Assembly: GCF_900291955.1 (NCBI RefSeq)
Contig: NZ_OLMR01000001.1
Location: forward strand, 496,001 to 560,000
Source of the DNA: Pseudoruminococcus massiliensis
GTDB lineage: Bacteria > Bacillota > Clostridia > Oscillospirales > Acutalibacteraceae
Direction of reading: 5' to 3'
DNA: 64,000 nt
This document shows, one piece after another, positions 34,532 to 44,326 of this stretch. Each line of letters starts with the position of its first letter. The stretch's first letter is position 1. Under the pieces are notes generated by a model. That model was not told where the DNA came from, made no database searches, and saw only the letters and a list, made by a program, of their open reading frames with translations. A program made the translations under genes and the position numbers.

Positions 34532-35536
34532 TTATTTCTCCTTACTTTTCAAACACTTAAAAACTGTAACCAACATATCCAGCATAAACGCAAAAATTAT
34601 AATTGTTAAGAAGAAGTCTTGAAAGTTCGAGAAAATATTACTCATAAATTGACCATTCTCATCAAAAAGACTTGTCATACTTTTAGAAATATTCGGATTT
34701 ATAATCTTATCATCTGCAAGCCACCAAATTGCTAATAATGCTGAACTAACATTTGCTATTATGGTTATTATCATAACCTTTTTACTGTATCTTCCTTCTA
34801 TCAGCCTAACTACATCTCTTATAATTCCGACAACACTAAACATAACAATTATATACCAAGTTTGCCTAATTGTTTCAAGATTAAAAATCGGAATAAATTC
34901 ATTATACATAACAATGCAGAAAATCTGTGGTGCAGTAAGAAATACAACTAAGAATATCACTGATATTCCAATACTAATAATTGAGTCTACTTTTGATATT
35001 TTTTCATTTTTCTTAGGGACAGAAGGTAAGCTATCCAAATTGCTTGTTGTATCAATTTTAATATCCTTATGGTAGAAAAATGCGAAAAGTGCTGTTACAA
35101 AACCAAATGCTACTCCAACACTTATAATTAAATTTGTAATTAAAGATGCAATAAAAGTTGCAGATGACGATACTATATTTTCTATACTATTACTTTTTGA
35201 AAAATCAAAAATTCCTGAAATTATATTAGCAAGAATAATTCCAAAGATTGTACAAATCATAACGATTTTAAGTACATATTTATAAGTAGAGTAATACGGA
35301 GAACCTATCAAACATTTTTTATTGTCTGGATTGTATTTTTCATAAAGTTCTTCGGGTGTTCCAAGCTCTGTAAGAACAACTCTTATATCCTTTTCTTCTG
35401 GAACAAGCTCTCCACAGCGTTCCACTAACATATCGTCAATCAGTGTTCTAAGTTCGTCAGAAATATCTTTTTGAACCTTTTGTGGCAGTCTTTTAGTAAC
35501 CGCATAGATATATCTTTCAATCAAATCATTTTTCAT
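34532..35536 (-). CDS. HAAS-domain-like multispanning membrane protein
   Basis: 334 residues. The N-terminal ~75 residues (DLIERYIYAVTKRLPQKVQ, ISDELRTLIDDML, LTELGTPEELYEKY) match the HAAS/DUF1700 pattern of small helical domains that accompany PadR regulators. About six membrane segments follow. ATG 35536 has GGAGGATAATA upstream and overlaps the padR end by 11 bases. Such proteins are thought to be the output or partner of the PadR regulator; actual function unknown. Confidence 0.75.
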   Translation of the reverse strand: MKNDLIERYIYAVTKRLPQKVQKDISDELRTLIDDMLVERCGELVPEEKDIRVVLTELGTPEELYEKYNPDNKKCLIGSPYYSTYKYVLKIVMICTIFGIILANIISGIFDFSKSNSIENIVSSSATFIASLITNLIISVGVAFGFVTALFAFFYHKDIKIDTTSNLDSLPSVPKKNEKISKVDSIISIGISVIFLVVFLTAPQIFCIVMYNEFIPIFNLETIRQTWYIIVMFSVVGIIRDVVRLIEGRYSKKVMIITIIANVSSALLAIWWLADDKIINPNISKSMTSLFDENGQFMSNIFSNFQDFFLTIIIFAFMLDMLVTVFKCLKSKEK

Positions 35537-35870
35537 TATTATCCTCCAATAATCTATTAACATTTTGTGAAAAGTTATTCCAATGATTAACTACTCTCTC
35601 AAGTACAATCAAACCATCATCAGTTATCTTATAGTATTTTCTCGGCTTTGCTTCACTTGTTTCCCACTCACTTTTTAGCAGACCTTGAGATTCAAGACGC
35701 CTCATTAAAGGATAAAGTGTATTTGCTTCAATAGGTATACCATTATCCTGAAGTTTTTTGACAAGGTTATATCCATACATTGGTTCTTTTAGCTGACTAA
35801 GAACTAAAAGTATCAATGTTCCTCGTCTTAATTCTAAAATAAGACCTGAAACTATCTCATCATGATTCAT
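35526..35870 (-). CDS. PadR-family transcriptional regulator
   Basis: 114 residues, winged-helix repressor: LRRGTLILLVLSQLKEPMYG, GYNLVKKL, EANTLYPLMRRLESQGLL (recognition helix) and PRKYYKITDDGL. ATG 35870 lies six bases after GAGGTGA. Its promoter contains GTGTG/CACAC repeats that may be its own operator. Coupled to the downstream membrane protein gene by overlap. Confidence 0.9.
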   Translation of the reverse strand: MNHDEIVSGLILELRRGTLILLVLSQLKEPMYGYNLVKKLQDNGIPIEANTLYPLMRRLESQGLLKSEWETSEAKPRKYYKITDDGLIVLERVVNHWNNFSQNVNRLLEDNNEK

Positions 35871-35881
35871 ATGCTTCACCT

Positions 35882-35931
35882 CACACCTTATTGTGTGTAA
35901 TTATTATACTGTATATCACACACTATGTCAA
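35882..35931 (-). promoter_or_regulatory. consensus promoter and CACAC/GTGTG operator of the padR operon
   Basis: Reverse strand perfect TTGACA (35926-35931), 17 bases, TATAAT (35903-35908). GTGTG in the spacer and CACAC downstream of the -10 form an inverted repeat around it, and CACAC-CTTATT-GTGTG (35882-35897) lies next to the ribosome site. Likely autoregulation; assignment to PadR is inference. Confidence 0.75.
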
Positions 35932-35951
35932 GAAAAAAATTTTCAATACAA

Positions 35952-35983
35952 AAAAGGCAGAAGCCTAAGCCTCTGCCTTTTAT
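35952..35983 (-). terminator. terminator of the msmK gene
   Basis: AAAGGCAGAAGC (plus strand) pairs with GCCTCTGCCTTT; on the reverse strand it is followed by TTTTTTGTATT. About 20 bases after the stop. Confidence 0.8.
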
Positions 35984-36002
35984 ATTATTCAGAAAATAAT
36001 TA

Positions 36003-37112
36003 TCAGTTTGTGATAGTTCTCTCTGTTTCCTTATCGAAGATATGGATTTTCTCAACATCGAATGCGATTTCGATTGGCTCGCCTGCTTCAGCAGTAGATG
36101 ATGGGTCAACACGAGCAATAGCAGATTCGCCCTCGATTGTCATATAAACATAGATTTCAGCACCCATAAGTTCTGTAACTTCAACCTGTGCCTCGATGAT
36201 GTCAGTTGCTCTCTCGAGGAACTCTGGGTCATCGTGAACATCTTCTGGACGGATACCGAGAATAACATCTCTGCCAACAAACTTAGAAAGAATGTTGTTC
36301 TTATTCTTAGACTCTGGAAGAGTAATAGTATACTTACCAAATGAAATACCGTAATCTTCACCTGCTCTTACGATAGTAGCATTGATGAAGTTCATTTGAG
36401 GAGCACCCATAAATCCTGCAACGAAGAGGTTGCATGGCTTCTCATAGAGGTTTTGTGGTGTATCAACCTGCTGAATGAAGCCGTCCTTCATAACAACGAT
36501 TCTATCACCCATTGTCATAGCCTCTGTCTGATCATGTGTAACATAGATAAATGTTGTGCCAAGTCTCTTATGAAGCTTAGAAATCTCTGTTCTCATCTGA
36601 GTACGGAGCTTAGCATCGAGGTTTGAAAGCGGTTCATCAAGGAGGAAGACCTTAGGGTCACGAACGATAGCACGACCAAGAGCAACACGCTGTCTCTGAC
36701 CACCTGAAAGAGCCTTTGGCTTTCTTTCGAGAAGGTGAGAAATATCAAGAATACGAGCAGCCTCTTCAACTCTTCTTCTCATTTCTTCCTTTGGAGTCTT
36801 TCTGAGCTTAAGACCGAAAGCCATGTTATCAAAAACAGTCATATGAGGATAAAGAGCGTAGTTCTGGAAAACCATTGCAATATCTCTGTCCTTAGGTGAG
36901 ATGTCATTAGAAAGGACATCACCGATATAAAGCTCGCCCTTACTGATTTCTTCAAGACCTGCAATCATACGGAGAGTAGTTGACTTACCACAGCCTGAAG
37001 GTCCAACAAAGATAATAAATTCTTTATCTTCGATTTCGAGGTTGAAGTCGCTAACAGCTACAACATTACCGTCATAAACCTTATATACATTTCTTAGTGA
37101 TAAACTTGCCAT
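36003..37112 (-). CDS. msmK: sugar ABC transporter ATPase, MsmK/UgpC/MalK type
   Basis: A 369-residue carbohydrate-uptake ATPase: Walker [10 protein letters not shown] (~37), Q loop FQNYALYPHMTVFDNMAFG, signature LSGGQRQRVALGRA, Walker B VFLLDEPLSNLDAKLR, H-loop YVTHDQTEAMTMGD, and C-terminal TOBE/OB domain with ILGIRPEDVHDDP. ATG 37112 is used because AGGAGG precedes it. It is alone, with no permease or binding protein beside it, as for shared ATPases that energise several oligosaccharide importers in Gram-positive bacteria. Which importers it serves is not visible. Confidence 0.9.
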   Translation of the reverse strand: MASLSLRNVYKVYDGNVVAVSDFNLEIEDKEFIIFVGPSGCGKSTTLRMIAGLEEISKGELYIGDVLSNDISPKDRDIAMVFQNYALYPHMTVFDNMAFGLKLRKTPKEEMRRRVEEAARILDISHLLERKPKALSGGQRQRVALGRAIVRDPKVFLLDEPLSNLDAKLRTQMRTEISKLHKRLGTTFIYVTHDQTEAMTMGDRIVVMKDGFIQQVDTPQNLYEKPCNLFVAGFMGAPQMNFINATIVRAGEDYGISFGKYTITLPESKNKNNILSKFVGRDVILGIRPEDVHDDPEFLERATDIIEAQVEVTELMGAEIYVYMTIEGESAIARVDPSSTAEAGEPIEIAFDVEKIHIFDKETERTITN

Positions 37113-37349
37113 AATTTGCTTCCTCCTGTGGGTAACCCGATTTAATTCAATAATAATATAATAACAGATTTGCAAAAAGAATGGTATTCATTTTTTTACT
37201 AAATCTAAGATGTTCAGTTTATGTATATTGCCCAAAAACAAAAAAAAGGCTGTCTTTTTGTACTAACTGCATAGTTGCTTTTGTACAATTTGTATAATAT
37301 TATTTTTAGAACCATTTTTTATATTCTAATGACTTAAAATTAAAATATC

Positions 37350-38069
37350 CTAAAGAATCTTTTCTCTGCTCAAAGCTTGATTAATTTCTTCTGAAGAAAG
37401 TTCTCTTGCTTCTCCAGACGAAAGCTTATCATCAAGCAAAAGACCACCAATTCTAAGTCTTTTAAGCTCTAAAACCTCAGTCCCAACTGCATGAAACATT
37501 CTCTTAATCTGATGAAACTTGCCCTCACAAATTTCTACAAGAGCAGTATTTTTACCAATAATCTTCATATCTGCCGGTAGAAAATCATCTCCGCCCTCGC
37601 TTATACCTGCCCTAAATTTTTCAACATCATTCTCTGCAAGCTTTCTGTCAACAACCGCTTCATATAGCTTATTGACATGGCTTTTCGGTGCAAGCAGCTT
37701 ATGCGAAAATTCGCCGTCATCTGTAATTATCAGCAAACCCTCTGTGTTTCTGTCAAGCCTACCCGCAGGAAATAAATCTTTGCGTCTGAGTTCAGGTGGA
37801 AGCAGGTCAAGCACAGTCTTTTCTCTACTATCTCTGCTTGCCGAAACAACTCCTTTTGGCTTATTTAACATTATATATATGTAACGCTTATATAGAATTG
37901 GTTCATCATCAAGAGTAATTTCGCAATTTTCTGGGTCAAATTTATCTTCAGACCTTGCAACAATTTTCCCATCAACCTTTATTCTTCCTTGCTTTATAAG
38001 CATTTTTATTTCTTTTCGACTTGCAATCTCTTGTGATGACAGAATTTTATCTATTCTTAAAAGAGCCAT
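37350..38069 (-). CDS. rRNA pseudouridine synthase, RsuA/RluB family
   Basis: 239 residues. N-terminal S4 RNA-binding domain (LRIDKILSSQEIASRKEIKM, IKQGRIKVDGKI), then the synthase domain with YIMLNKPKGVVSA and the catalytic GRLDRNTEGLLIITDDG motif. C-terminal GKFHQIKRMFHAVG is the family KhQvRRM-like element. Length fits the small RsuA-like group acting on 16S rRNA U516; the target is inferred. Confidence 0.9.
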   Translation of the reverse strand: MALLRIDKILSSQEIASRKEIKMLIKQGRIKVDGKIVARSEDKFDPENCEITLDDEPILYKRYIYIMLNKPKGVVSASRDSREKTVLDLLPPELRRKDLFPAGRLDRNTEGLLIITDDGEFSHKLLAPKSHVNKLYEAVVDRKLAENDVEKFRAGISEGGDDFLPADMKIIGKNTALVEICEGKFHQIKRMFHAVGTEVLELKRLRIGGLLLDDKLSSGEARELSSEEINQALSREKIL

Positions 38070-38136
38070 ACAAAATCCCCTTTCTGATAGATTTTAACAT
38101 ATCAATTTTATTACTGCAAGATTTTTTCTTCATCAT

Positions 38137-38166
38137 TTGACAAGCAATTATAAATAATAGTATAAT
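38137..38166 (+). promoter_or_regulatory. promoter upstream of the glycosyltransferase gene
   Basis: TTGACA (38137-38142), 18 bases, TATAAT (38161-38166). If used, the leader before the gene at 38477 is about 300 bases. Confidence 0.65.
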
Positions 38167-38476
38167 TCAAACAATATCAATTAAATTAGGCTGATTTTAT
38201 AAATAAAAGTAAAATCAAAAATTTATTGAAGTTATAAGCTATATAGCTTTTTGTACTGATTCTTAACGAAAACTTAATACTTTGCTTTTAGAAAGCACCA
38301 TTGATATATCTTATAAAGACAAAAAACATCTTCCGGAATATAACAAAAAAGTAGAACGCGTCTTGACAGCGGAGGCACTCCACTTTGAATAAAACCTTTA
38401 ACTTTTTATCTAAACTTACGCTAACTGAATAATAAAAATATCCTCCCTATCTTTGGGATAAATCAGGAGAAAAACA
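38167..38476 (+). other. long leader with a 36-codon frame
   Basis: A TTG-opened frame at 38282-38392 encodes LLLESTIDISYKDKKH and VERVLTAEALHFE, protein-like in composition but with no clear ribosome site; it may be a gene fragment. Downstream, TATCCTCCC (38445-38453) can pair with GGGATA and with GGAG of the ribosome site at 38467-38470, so it could mask translation start. A second TTGACA lies at 38362-38367 without a good -10. Confidence 0.35.
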
Positions 38477-39568
38477 ATGAGTCTTACGGTTTCAATCTGT
38501 GTAATTGCGTATAATGAAGAAAATACAATTTCTGGTATACTTTCGGATATTCTCTATCAGACATATCCTCATAAGCTTACTCAAATAGTTCTTGTTAATT
38601 CACGCTCAGAGGATAACACCCAGAAAATAATGGAGCAGTTTGCCAATTCAAACAGCAAAAATTATATAAGCATAGATATTCTTGAAAACAATAAGCGTTC
38701 ACAGGCATCAGGCTGGAACACTGCTCTTAAAAAAGCTATTGGTGATGTTATAATCAGAGTAGACGCTCACGCATCTATTCCAAAAGATTTTATTGAAAAA
38801 AATATAAATGTTATTGAAAGTGGCGAAAATATAAGTGGGGGTTCAAGACCTAATATTATAATAGACCCTACGCCAATGAAAGAAACCTTACTTCTCGCAG
38901 AAAGCTCTATGTTTGGCAGCTCAATAGCTTCATATCGCAGAGAAAGCAACAAAAAACAATATGTAGATTCTATGTTTCATGCCGCATATAGGAGAGAAGT
39001 CTTTGAAAATGTTGGCGGCTTTGATGAAACTCTTGGCAGAACAGAAGACAACGAGCTACATTACCGTATGCGTCAGGCTGGATATAAATTTTGTCTTTCT
39101 CCTGATATAATCTCATATCAGCACACAAGAACAACACTTAAAAAAATGCTGGCACAGAAATTCGGAAACGGCAGATGGATAGGCTTAACTCTTGGAGTTT
39201 GTCCAAAATGTCTTTCTGTTTTTCATTTTGTGCCATTTTGTTTTGTATTAGCAATAATAGGTTGTGTAGCATTAAATATAATAGGTACAGTATGTGGATT
39301 TGGAATTTTAAAGCTGCCTTTATATATTCTTGGAATAACCTATCTCTTAGCTGACCTTGTTATGACTATTACAGCTGTTATTTCAGCAAAGAAACATCTT
39401 AGCGAATTAATTTTGCCATTTATTTTTCCTATGCTTCATATAGCCTATGGACTTGGAACCGTTGTAGGAATATTTCAAATGCCATTCTGGTTAAAGAAAA
39501 GGGATAAAGATTCTAAACAAAATATTGAAAATGTAAGTATTGAAATGAAAAAAATAAGCAAAAACTAA
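38477..39568 (+). CDS. family 2 glycosyltransferase with C-terminal membrane segments
   Basis: 363 residues. GT-A fold: SICVIAYNEENTISGIL (6-22), SRSEDNTQKI, the DxD element in IRVDAHASIPKDF (~93), DSMFHAAYRREVFENVGG, and TEDNELHYRMRQAGYKF (~193). Residues 245-345 hold three or four membrane segments. Resembles ExoA-like enzymes that extend surface polysaccharides from the cytoplasmic face. RBS AGGAGAAAAAC. It has no glycan-cluster neighbours here; sugar donor and acceptor unknown. Confidence 0.85.
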   Translation: MSLTVSICVIAYNEENTISGILSDILYQTYPHKLTQIVLVNSRSEDNTQKIMEQFANSNSKNYISIDILENNKRSQASGWNTALKKAIGDVIIRVDAHASIPKDFIEKNINVIESGENISGGSRPNIIIDPTPMKETLLLAESSMFGSSIASYRRESNKKQYVDSMFHAAYRREVFENVGGFDETLGRTEDNELHYRMRQAGYKFCLSPDIISYQHTRTTLKKMLAQKFGNGRWIGLTLGVCPKCLSVFHFVPFCFVLAIIGCVALNIIGTVCGFGILKLPLYILGITYLLADLVMTITAVISAKKHLSELILPFIFPMLHIAYGLGTVVGIFQMPFWLKKRDKDSKQNIENVSIEMKKISKN

Positions 39569-39700
39569 AATTGGACATTTCGTTTTTTAAATATATGTAA
39601 AATTAACTTTAATTTGTACCGAATATTATATTTAAATGTATCATAATTTTGGTATTTTGATTATTATTTATAAAAATTTTATAAAATTTTGTAATATCTA

Positions 39701-39729
39701 TTGAAAATTCCGAAAAAATTTAGTATAGT
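39701..39729 (+). promoter_or_regulatory. promoter of the zinc-ribbon/LRR repeat protein gene
   Basis: TTGAAA (39701-39706), 17 bases, TATAGT (39724-39729). Confidence 0.6.
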
Positions 39730-39765
39730 TAAATAGATGAGTAAATTTGAAAGCGGTGATATTTT

Positions 39766-42700
39766 ATGCAGTGTCCTGAATGCGGTAGCGAGTGGAAAGC
39801 AAGCAATCGCATAGATCTCATACAGCGTTGCCCTTTCTGCGGTGCAAGCCTTGAAAAAGAAGCTCCTCGACCAATCACATTTACTAACGCCAAGGAAGGC
39901 GTTCGCTATATTGTCGATAATTTCGGCAGTGATGTAATTGTTGATAATGAACGATTTACAAAGCTTCTCAACAAGTTTATGCCTAAGCTCAAGCAGGAAA
40001 GAAAAGTAATTGTCGAAGCAATGAACGAAGGAGTCTGCACTACATTATATGATGTGACAGACCAAAGTGAAATTGATAAGTGCATTGCAATTCTCCAGTC
40101 AATCAAAATCTTGACACAAGATGCCTGCATGGCTGAAAAATGGGCATGCTATGCCGTAGAAACTATCGTATACGCTCTCGGATGGAGTGTCCCTATGTTT
40201 GGAATCACTCCAAATATTCATATGTATCAAATTCCTGAAACAGTAAGTCACCCTTGGAATCAAGAAAATCCAAATGAAGTTTGGGTTCAACCGAACCAAG
40301 TTTGGGTTAATCCTGTTGAAAGCAATGGTGACGCTTGGGATAGTCAAAAGCAAGATGTCATAGAGGTATCAGAAGAAGAACTTAACAAGCCTTCTGAAAA
40401 AAATCAAATTCCTGTTTATGACACTCATATATTTGAACAACCATCCGAAAATGATAAATCTGTCGAACCACAAGCTGAGAAATCAAATGAACCAGTTGTC
40501 GAATCTCCTGTTATCGAGCCTCCTACAGAAGAAGCTCAAGAACCAGTTATCGAGTCTCCTGTTATCGAGCCTCCTGTAGAAGAAGCTCAAGAACCAGTTA
40601 TCGAGTCTCCTACAGAAGAAGCTCAAGAACCAGTTATCGAGTCTCCTGTTATCGAGCCTCCTACAGAAGAAGCTCAAGAACCAGTTATCGAGTCTCCTGT
40701 TATCGAGCCTCCTACAGAAGAAGCTCAAGAACCAGTTATCGAATCTCCTGTTATCGAGCCTCCTACAGAAGAAGTTCAAGAACCAGTTATCGAATCTCCT
40801 GTCTTCGAGCCTCCTACAGAAGAAGCTCAAGAACCAGTTATCGAGTCTCCTGTCTTTGAGCCTCCTACAGAAGAAGTTCAAGAACCAGTTATCGAATCTC
40901 CTGTTATCGAGCCTCCTGTAGAAGAAGCTCAAGAACCAGTTATCGAATCTCCTGTTATCGAGCCTCCTACAGAAGAAGTTCAAGAACCAGTTATCGAGTC
41001 TCCTGTTATCGAGCCTCCTACAGAAGAAGTTCAAGAACCAGTTATCAAACCTGTAGATGACAAAACTTCTGTTGCTGAACAAGTAAATGAAGAAAATCAG
41101 CAAAATAATGCTCCTCAACAGCCACCATTTGGTCAAGCACCTGAGCATCAGTATAATAATCCATGGGGTATGCCACCTCAACAAGGTGCTGAGGGTCAGC
41201 AACCTCCTTATAATCCTTGGGCTTATGGTCCTTATGGTATGCCACCTCAACAAGGTGCTGAGGGTCAGCAACCTCCTTATAATCCTTGGGCTTATGGTCC
41301 TTATGGTATGCCACCTCAACAAGGTACTGAGGGTCAGCAACCTCCTTATAACCCTTGGGCTTATGGTCCTTGGGGTATGCCACCTCAACAAGGTGCTGAG
41401 GGTCAACAACCACCTTATAACCCTTGGGCTTATGGTCCTTGGGGTATGCCACCTCAACAAGGTACCGAGGGTCAACAACCTCCTTATAATCCTTGGGGTG
41501 TTTCGCCTCAGCCTAATGCTCATCAATCTGCTGAAGAAGCAAATCCTGAGGTTGAAAAAGAACCTGAACCACCAACAGTCGAAAAAGAGGCTGAGCCAGC
41601 TGTTGAAACAACGCAAGAACCAGAAGCTCCATTCATTCCACAGCCAGAATCAGCAGCTAAGAAAAATGATATTGATATAGACCAATATATGGATGCTCCT
41701 TGGGCTGTACATAATAGAGAAAATAATAGAGAAACTGATGTTAAGCCTATTGATATTCCAACAAATTCAATGGGTACAACAGACCGTACAAACGGTTTTA
41801 GCGTTTCGAATGAAGCATTACAGCAAGATGCTCCAATTTCTTCCGAACAATCAGCTCAGACGCCAGCAGAAAGTCATGAACCTATTCATAAAGTTGATTT
41901 TTCTTCATTGAATATAACCCCATCTGATGAGCCTATTTCTAAGCCATCAATGGAAAATACACCTGTTGTTGAAATTCCTCAGCCTGAGGCAAATGCTTCT
42001 CCATCTGAGAATTCTGCAGCAGAAGATGTTGCAGTAAATATTCCAGAGACAAGTGTTCCTGAAACCTCAAGCAGCATTAATGAAGTATTCACAAAAGAAG
42101 ATGCTAAGAAGTTCACTCTCAATCATGTTCAGATTCCTGAAGGTGTTATCCGTATTGATAATGAAGCCTTTAAAGATAACCAAAAGATTGAAGCTGTTGT
42201 ACTTCCAACATCTCTTAAAGAAATCGGAGATAGTGCATTTGAGTGTTGTAGTAAGCTTCTTACAATCAATATTCCTGAAAATGTAACCGATATAGGAAAA
42301 TGTGCATTTAAAGGTTGTTCCTCAATTACATCTATTAAACTTCCTGATAGCATAACAAGAATCAATGCAGAATGCTTTGCTGGCTGCGAAAAACTTAAAG
42401 ATTTCAAGATACCATCATCAGTAAGTCATATAAGCAGACATTCATTTATGAATTGTGCAAGTATTGTTGATATTGAAATTCCTGATGGAATTCATGGTCT
42501 TGCCGAAAATATTTTCAGCGGTTGTAAGTCACTTCAGACAATAAAAGTTCCTGATAGCGTATCTCAGATACATAAGAACTGCTTTAGCTGGTGTGAATCT
42601 CTCACAACAATCAATCTTCCTGAGGCTATCACAGAAATTGCTCCTGGCTCATTCACAGGTTGTGAAAAGCTTAAAACTCTTGATATTCCATCAAGAGTTA

Positions 42701-42891
42701 CAAAAATTGGTTATGGTGCATTCAGTAAGTGTACTGGACTTAAATCACTCACACTTCCTGATACTATTACAGAAATCGAAGAGAACGCATTTCTCGGTTG
42801 TCGTGCTCTTGTTGTTTATTGTTCTTCGGAGAACGCTTATATTAAGAGATATTGCAGACTCAATCGTATAAGATGTAAGAGCAGTACTTAA
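39766..42891 (+). CDS. large zinc-ribbon, tandem-repeat, BspA-type leucine-rich-repeat protein
   Basis: 1041 residues in five parts. (1) Zinc ribbon 1-32 ([17 protein letters not shown]). (2) A helical domain ~40-145 ([37 protein letters not shown]) that I do not recognise. (3) Eleven [17 protein letters not shown]-type units of 17 residues (one shortened to 12). (4) Five [20 protein letters not shown]-type units of 23 residues, Pro/Gly/Gln/aromatic rich. (5) About nine BspA-type LRR units ~785-1030 ([29 protein letters not shown]). No signal peptide, membrane segment or anchor is seen, which is odd for LRR_5 proteins, normally surface-exposed. Codon use is uniform. Probably a scaffold; function unknown. 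Confidence 0.8.
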   Translation: MQCPECGSEWKASNRIDLIQRCPFCGASLEKEAPRPITFTNAKEGVRYIVDNFGSDVIVDNERFTKLLNKFMPKLKQERKVIVEAMNEGVCTTLYDVTDQSEIDKCIAILQSIKILTQDACMAEKWACYAVETIVYALGWSVPMFGITPNIHMYQIPETVSHPWNQENPNEVWVQPNQVWVNPVESNGDAWDSQKQDVIEVSEEELNKPSEKNQIPVYDTHIFEQPSENDKSVEPQAEKSNEPVVESPVIEPPTEEAQEPVIESPVIEPPVEEAQEPVIESPTEEAQEPVIESPVIEPPTEEAQEPVIESPVIEPPTEEAQEPVIESPVIEPPTEEVQEPVIESPVFEPPTEEAQEPVIESPVFEPPTEEVQEPVIESPVIEPPVEEAQEPVIESPVIEPPTEEVQEPVIESPVIEPPTEEVQEPVIKPVDDKTSVAEQVNEENQQNNAPQQPPFGQAPEHQYNNPWGMPPQQGAEGQQPPYNPWAYGPYGMPPQQGAEGQQPPYNPWAYGPYGMPPQQGTEGQQPPYNPWAYGPWGMPPQQGAEGQQPPYNPWAYGPWGMPPQQGTEGQQPPYNPWGVSPQPNAHQSAEEANPEVEKEPEPPTVEKEAEPAVETTQEPEAPFIPQPESAAKKNDIDIDQYMDAPWAVHNRENNRETDVKPIDIPTNSMGTTDRTNGFSVSNEALQQDAPISSEQSAQTPAESHEPIHKVDFSSLNITPSDEPISKPSMENTPVVEIPQPEANASPSENSAAEDVAVNIPETSVPETSSSINEVFTKEDAKKFTLNHVQIPEGVIRIDNEAFKDNQKIEAVVLPTSLKEIGDSAFECCSKLLTINIPENVTDIGKCAFKGCSSITSIKLPDSITRINAECFAGCEKLKDFKIPSSVSHISRHSFMNCASIVDIEIPDGIHGLAENIFSGCKSLQTIKVPDSVSQIHKNCFSWCESLTTINLPEAITEIAPGSFTGCEKLKTLDIPSRVTKIGYGAFSKCTGLKSLTLPDTITEIEENAFLGCRALVVYCSSENAYIKRYCRLNRIRCKSST
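40489..41046 (+). repeat. 51-bp coding tandem repeat ([17 protein letters not shown] units)
   Basis: Eleven units, nearly identical at DNA level (GAACCAGTTATCGAGTCTCC ...), one lacking 15 bases in frame. High identity suggests recent expansion and copy-number variability. Confidence 0.9.
41158..41499 (+). repeat. 69-bp coding tandem repeat (NPWAYGP.GMPPQQG.EGQQPPY)
   Basis: Four full 23-codon units and one 18-codon unit, differing by a few substitutions (Y/W and A/T positions). Confidence 0.9.
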
Positions 42892-42903
42892 ACTAAAATA
42901 CTT

Positions 42904-42935
42904 AAAAGCCTCTCAAGTAAATGGGAGGCTTTTTT
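42904..42935 (+). terminator. terminator of the repeat protein gene
   Basis: AAAAGCCTCTCA pairs with TGGGAGGCTTTT, followed by a T run. Confidence 0.85.
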
Positions 42936-43032
42936 CTTTAAAATAATATCGCTTAAAATGTTCAAAATCAAGCTAATATATACGCTATTCATTACCTTAC
43001 ACAAAATTTTCTATGAAAATTCTTTTAAAAGG

Positions 43033-43061
43033 TTGATTTTTTTCTTATTTTTGTGTAAAAT
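43033..43061 (+). promoter_or_regulatory. promoter of the CdaR-like regulator gene
   Basis: TTGATT (43033-43038), 17 bases, TAAAAT (43056-43061). Confidence 0.6.
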
Positions 43062-43131
43062 GTATAGAGAGATTTTATATTATCAGGCGATAATTCATAC
43101 GAACTAATTAAACACAAAGTGAGGTATAAAT

Positions 43132-44217
43132 ATGTCTAACAGACTTTTTCAAGGCGTTATCCACCAAATGAGAGACACCATCGACCGTGCCATAGGAGTT
43201 ATTGATGAAACATCTGTCGTTATCGCTTGCAGCGAGCTTGGTAAAATCGGCGAAGTAAACGAAAATATCACAACAGATATGCTCTCCTCCGCTACACCTT
43301 TCGTACTTAATGGCTATACTTATAAACCTTTCGGCAGTAAGCCAAGATGTGAATATGCTGTTTTTGTAGCAGGCAATGATGACCTTGCACAAAAATATGC
43401 AATGCTTCTCGCTATATCTCTTGGAAGCATAAAGCAATACTATGATGAAAAATATGACCGTGGCAATTTTATTAAGAATGTCATACTTGACAATATTCTG
43501 CCTGGTGATATATATTTAAAGGCAAAAGAACTTCGTTTCAATTCCGAAGTTACTCGTGTATGCTTCGGCATCAAGATTATCTCTAAGAACGATATTTCTG
43601 CCTACGATGTCATTCAAAACCTCTTCCCTGATAAAAGCAAAGATTTCGTTATCAATATCAACGAATCTGATATAGCACTTGTCAAAGAAATTAAGTCAGA
43701 AACAGATTCTAAAGACCTTGAGAAGCTCGCAAGCTCTATTGTAGATACTCTTTCTGGCGAATTTTACACACATTGTGTTATCGGTATAGGAACTCCTGTT
43801 GAGGGCATTAAGGACCTTGCTCGTTCCTATAAAGAGGCACAAATCGCTCTTGAGGTTGGTAAGGTATTCGATACAGAAAAGACTATTGTAAGCTATGATA
43901 ATCTCGGTATCGCTCGTCTTGTCTATCAGCTTCCAACTACACTCTGCGATATGTTCCTTAAAGAAGTTTTCAAGCGTGGCTCTATTGAATCTCTCGACCA
44001 AGAAACTCTCTTTACAATTCAGCGTTTCTTCGAGAATAACCTCAATGTTTCTGAAACATCAAGAAAGCTTTTTGTTCACAGAAATACTCTTGTTTATCGT
44101 CTTGAGAAAATTAAAAAGCTTACCGGTCTTGACCTCAGAGAATTTGAAGATGCTATCGTATTTAAAGTAGCACTTATGGTTAAGAAATATCTTTCATCTA
44201 ATCCAATCAAATACTAA
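43132..44217 (+). CDS. CdaR/PucR-type helix-turn-helix regulator
   Basis: 361 residues. The C-terminal PucR-type HTH (~295-355) is clear: IQRFFENNLNVSETSRKLFV, HRNTLVYRLEKIKKLTGLDL, then an EDAIVFKVALMVKKYL helix. A GGDEF-like middle domain (~160-280; GIGTPVEGIKDLARSYKEAQ is typical of this group) and an N-terminal sensor-like region (1-110) precede it. RBS GAGGTATAAAT. It lies upstream of ftsE on the same strand but with a 210-base gap and its own promoter. Target genes and effector are not known. Confidence 0.85.
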   Translation: MSNRLFQGVIHQMRDTIDRAIGVIDETSVVIACSELGKIGEVNENITTDMLSSATPFVLNGYTYKPFGSKPRCEYAVFVAGNDDLAQKYAMLLAISLGSIKQYYDEKYDRGNFIKNVILDNILPGDIYLKAKELRFNSEVTRVCFGIKIISKNDISAYDVIQNLFPDKSKDFVININESDIALVKEIKSETDSKDLEKLASSIVDTLSGEFYTHCVIGIGTPVEGIKDLARSYKEAQIALEVGKVFDTEKTIVSYDNLGIARLVYQLPTTLCDMFLKEVFKRGSIESLDQETLFTIQRFFENNLNVSETSRKLFVHRNTLVYRLEKIKKLTGLDLREFEDAIVFKVALMVKKYLSSNPIKY

Positions 44218-44326
44218 TTCATAAACATTACAAACTCAAGAATAAAGTTGTCTTGTAGCTGGCAGTTTTCTGCCTCTATAAGGCGACTTCTTGGTTTATA
44301 TAGGGGTTGAATTTTTATTGATACTA

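Noticed and set aside
40489-41499. CRISPR array
   Set aside because: The repeats are in frame, contiguous without spacers, and encode Pro-rich protein.
40483-41616. Long antisense frame of 377 codons across the repeat region
   Set aside because: It is open only because the 51- and 69-bp in-frame repeats carry no stop in that phase; composition is Arg/Leu/Phe-rich noise and there is no ribosome site. The sense gene has clear domains.
41087-41680. Second plus-strand frame of 197 codons over the Pro/Gln repeat block
   Set aside because: Same repeat-driven artefact; the residues are a +1 shift of the sense repeats.
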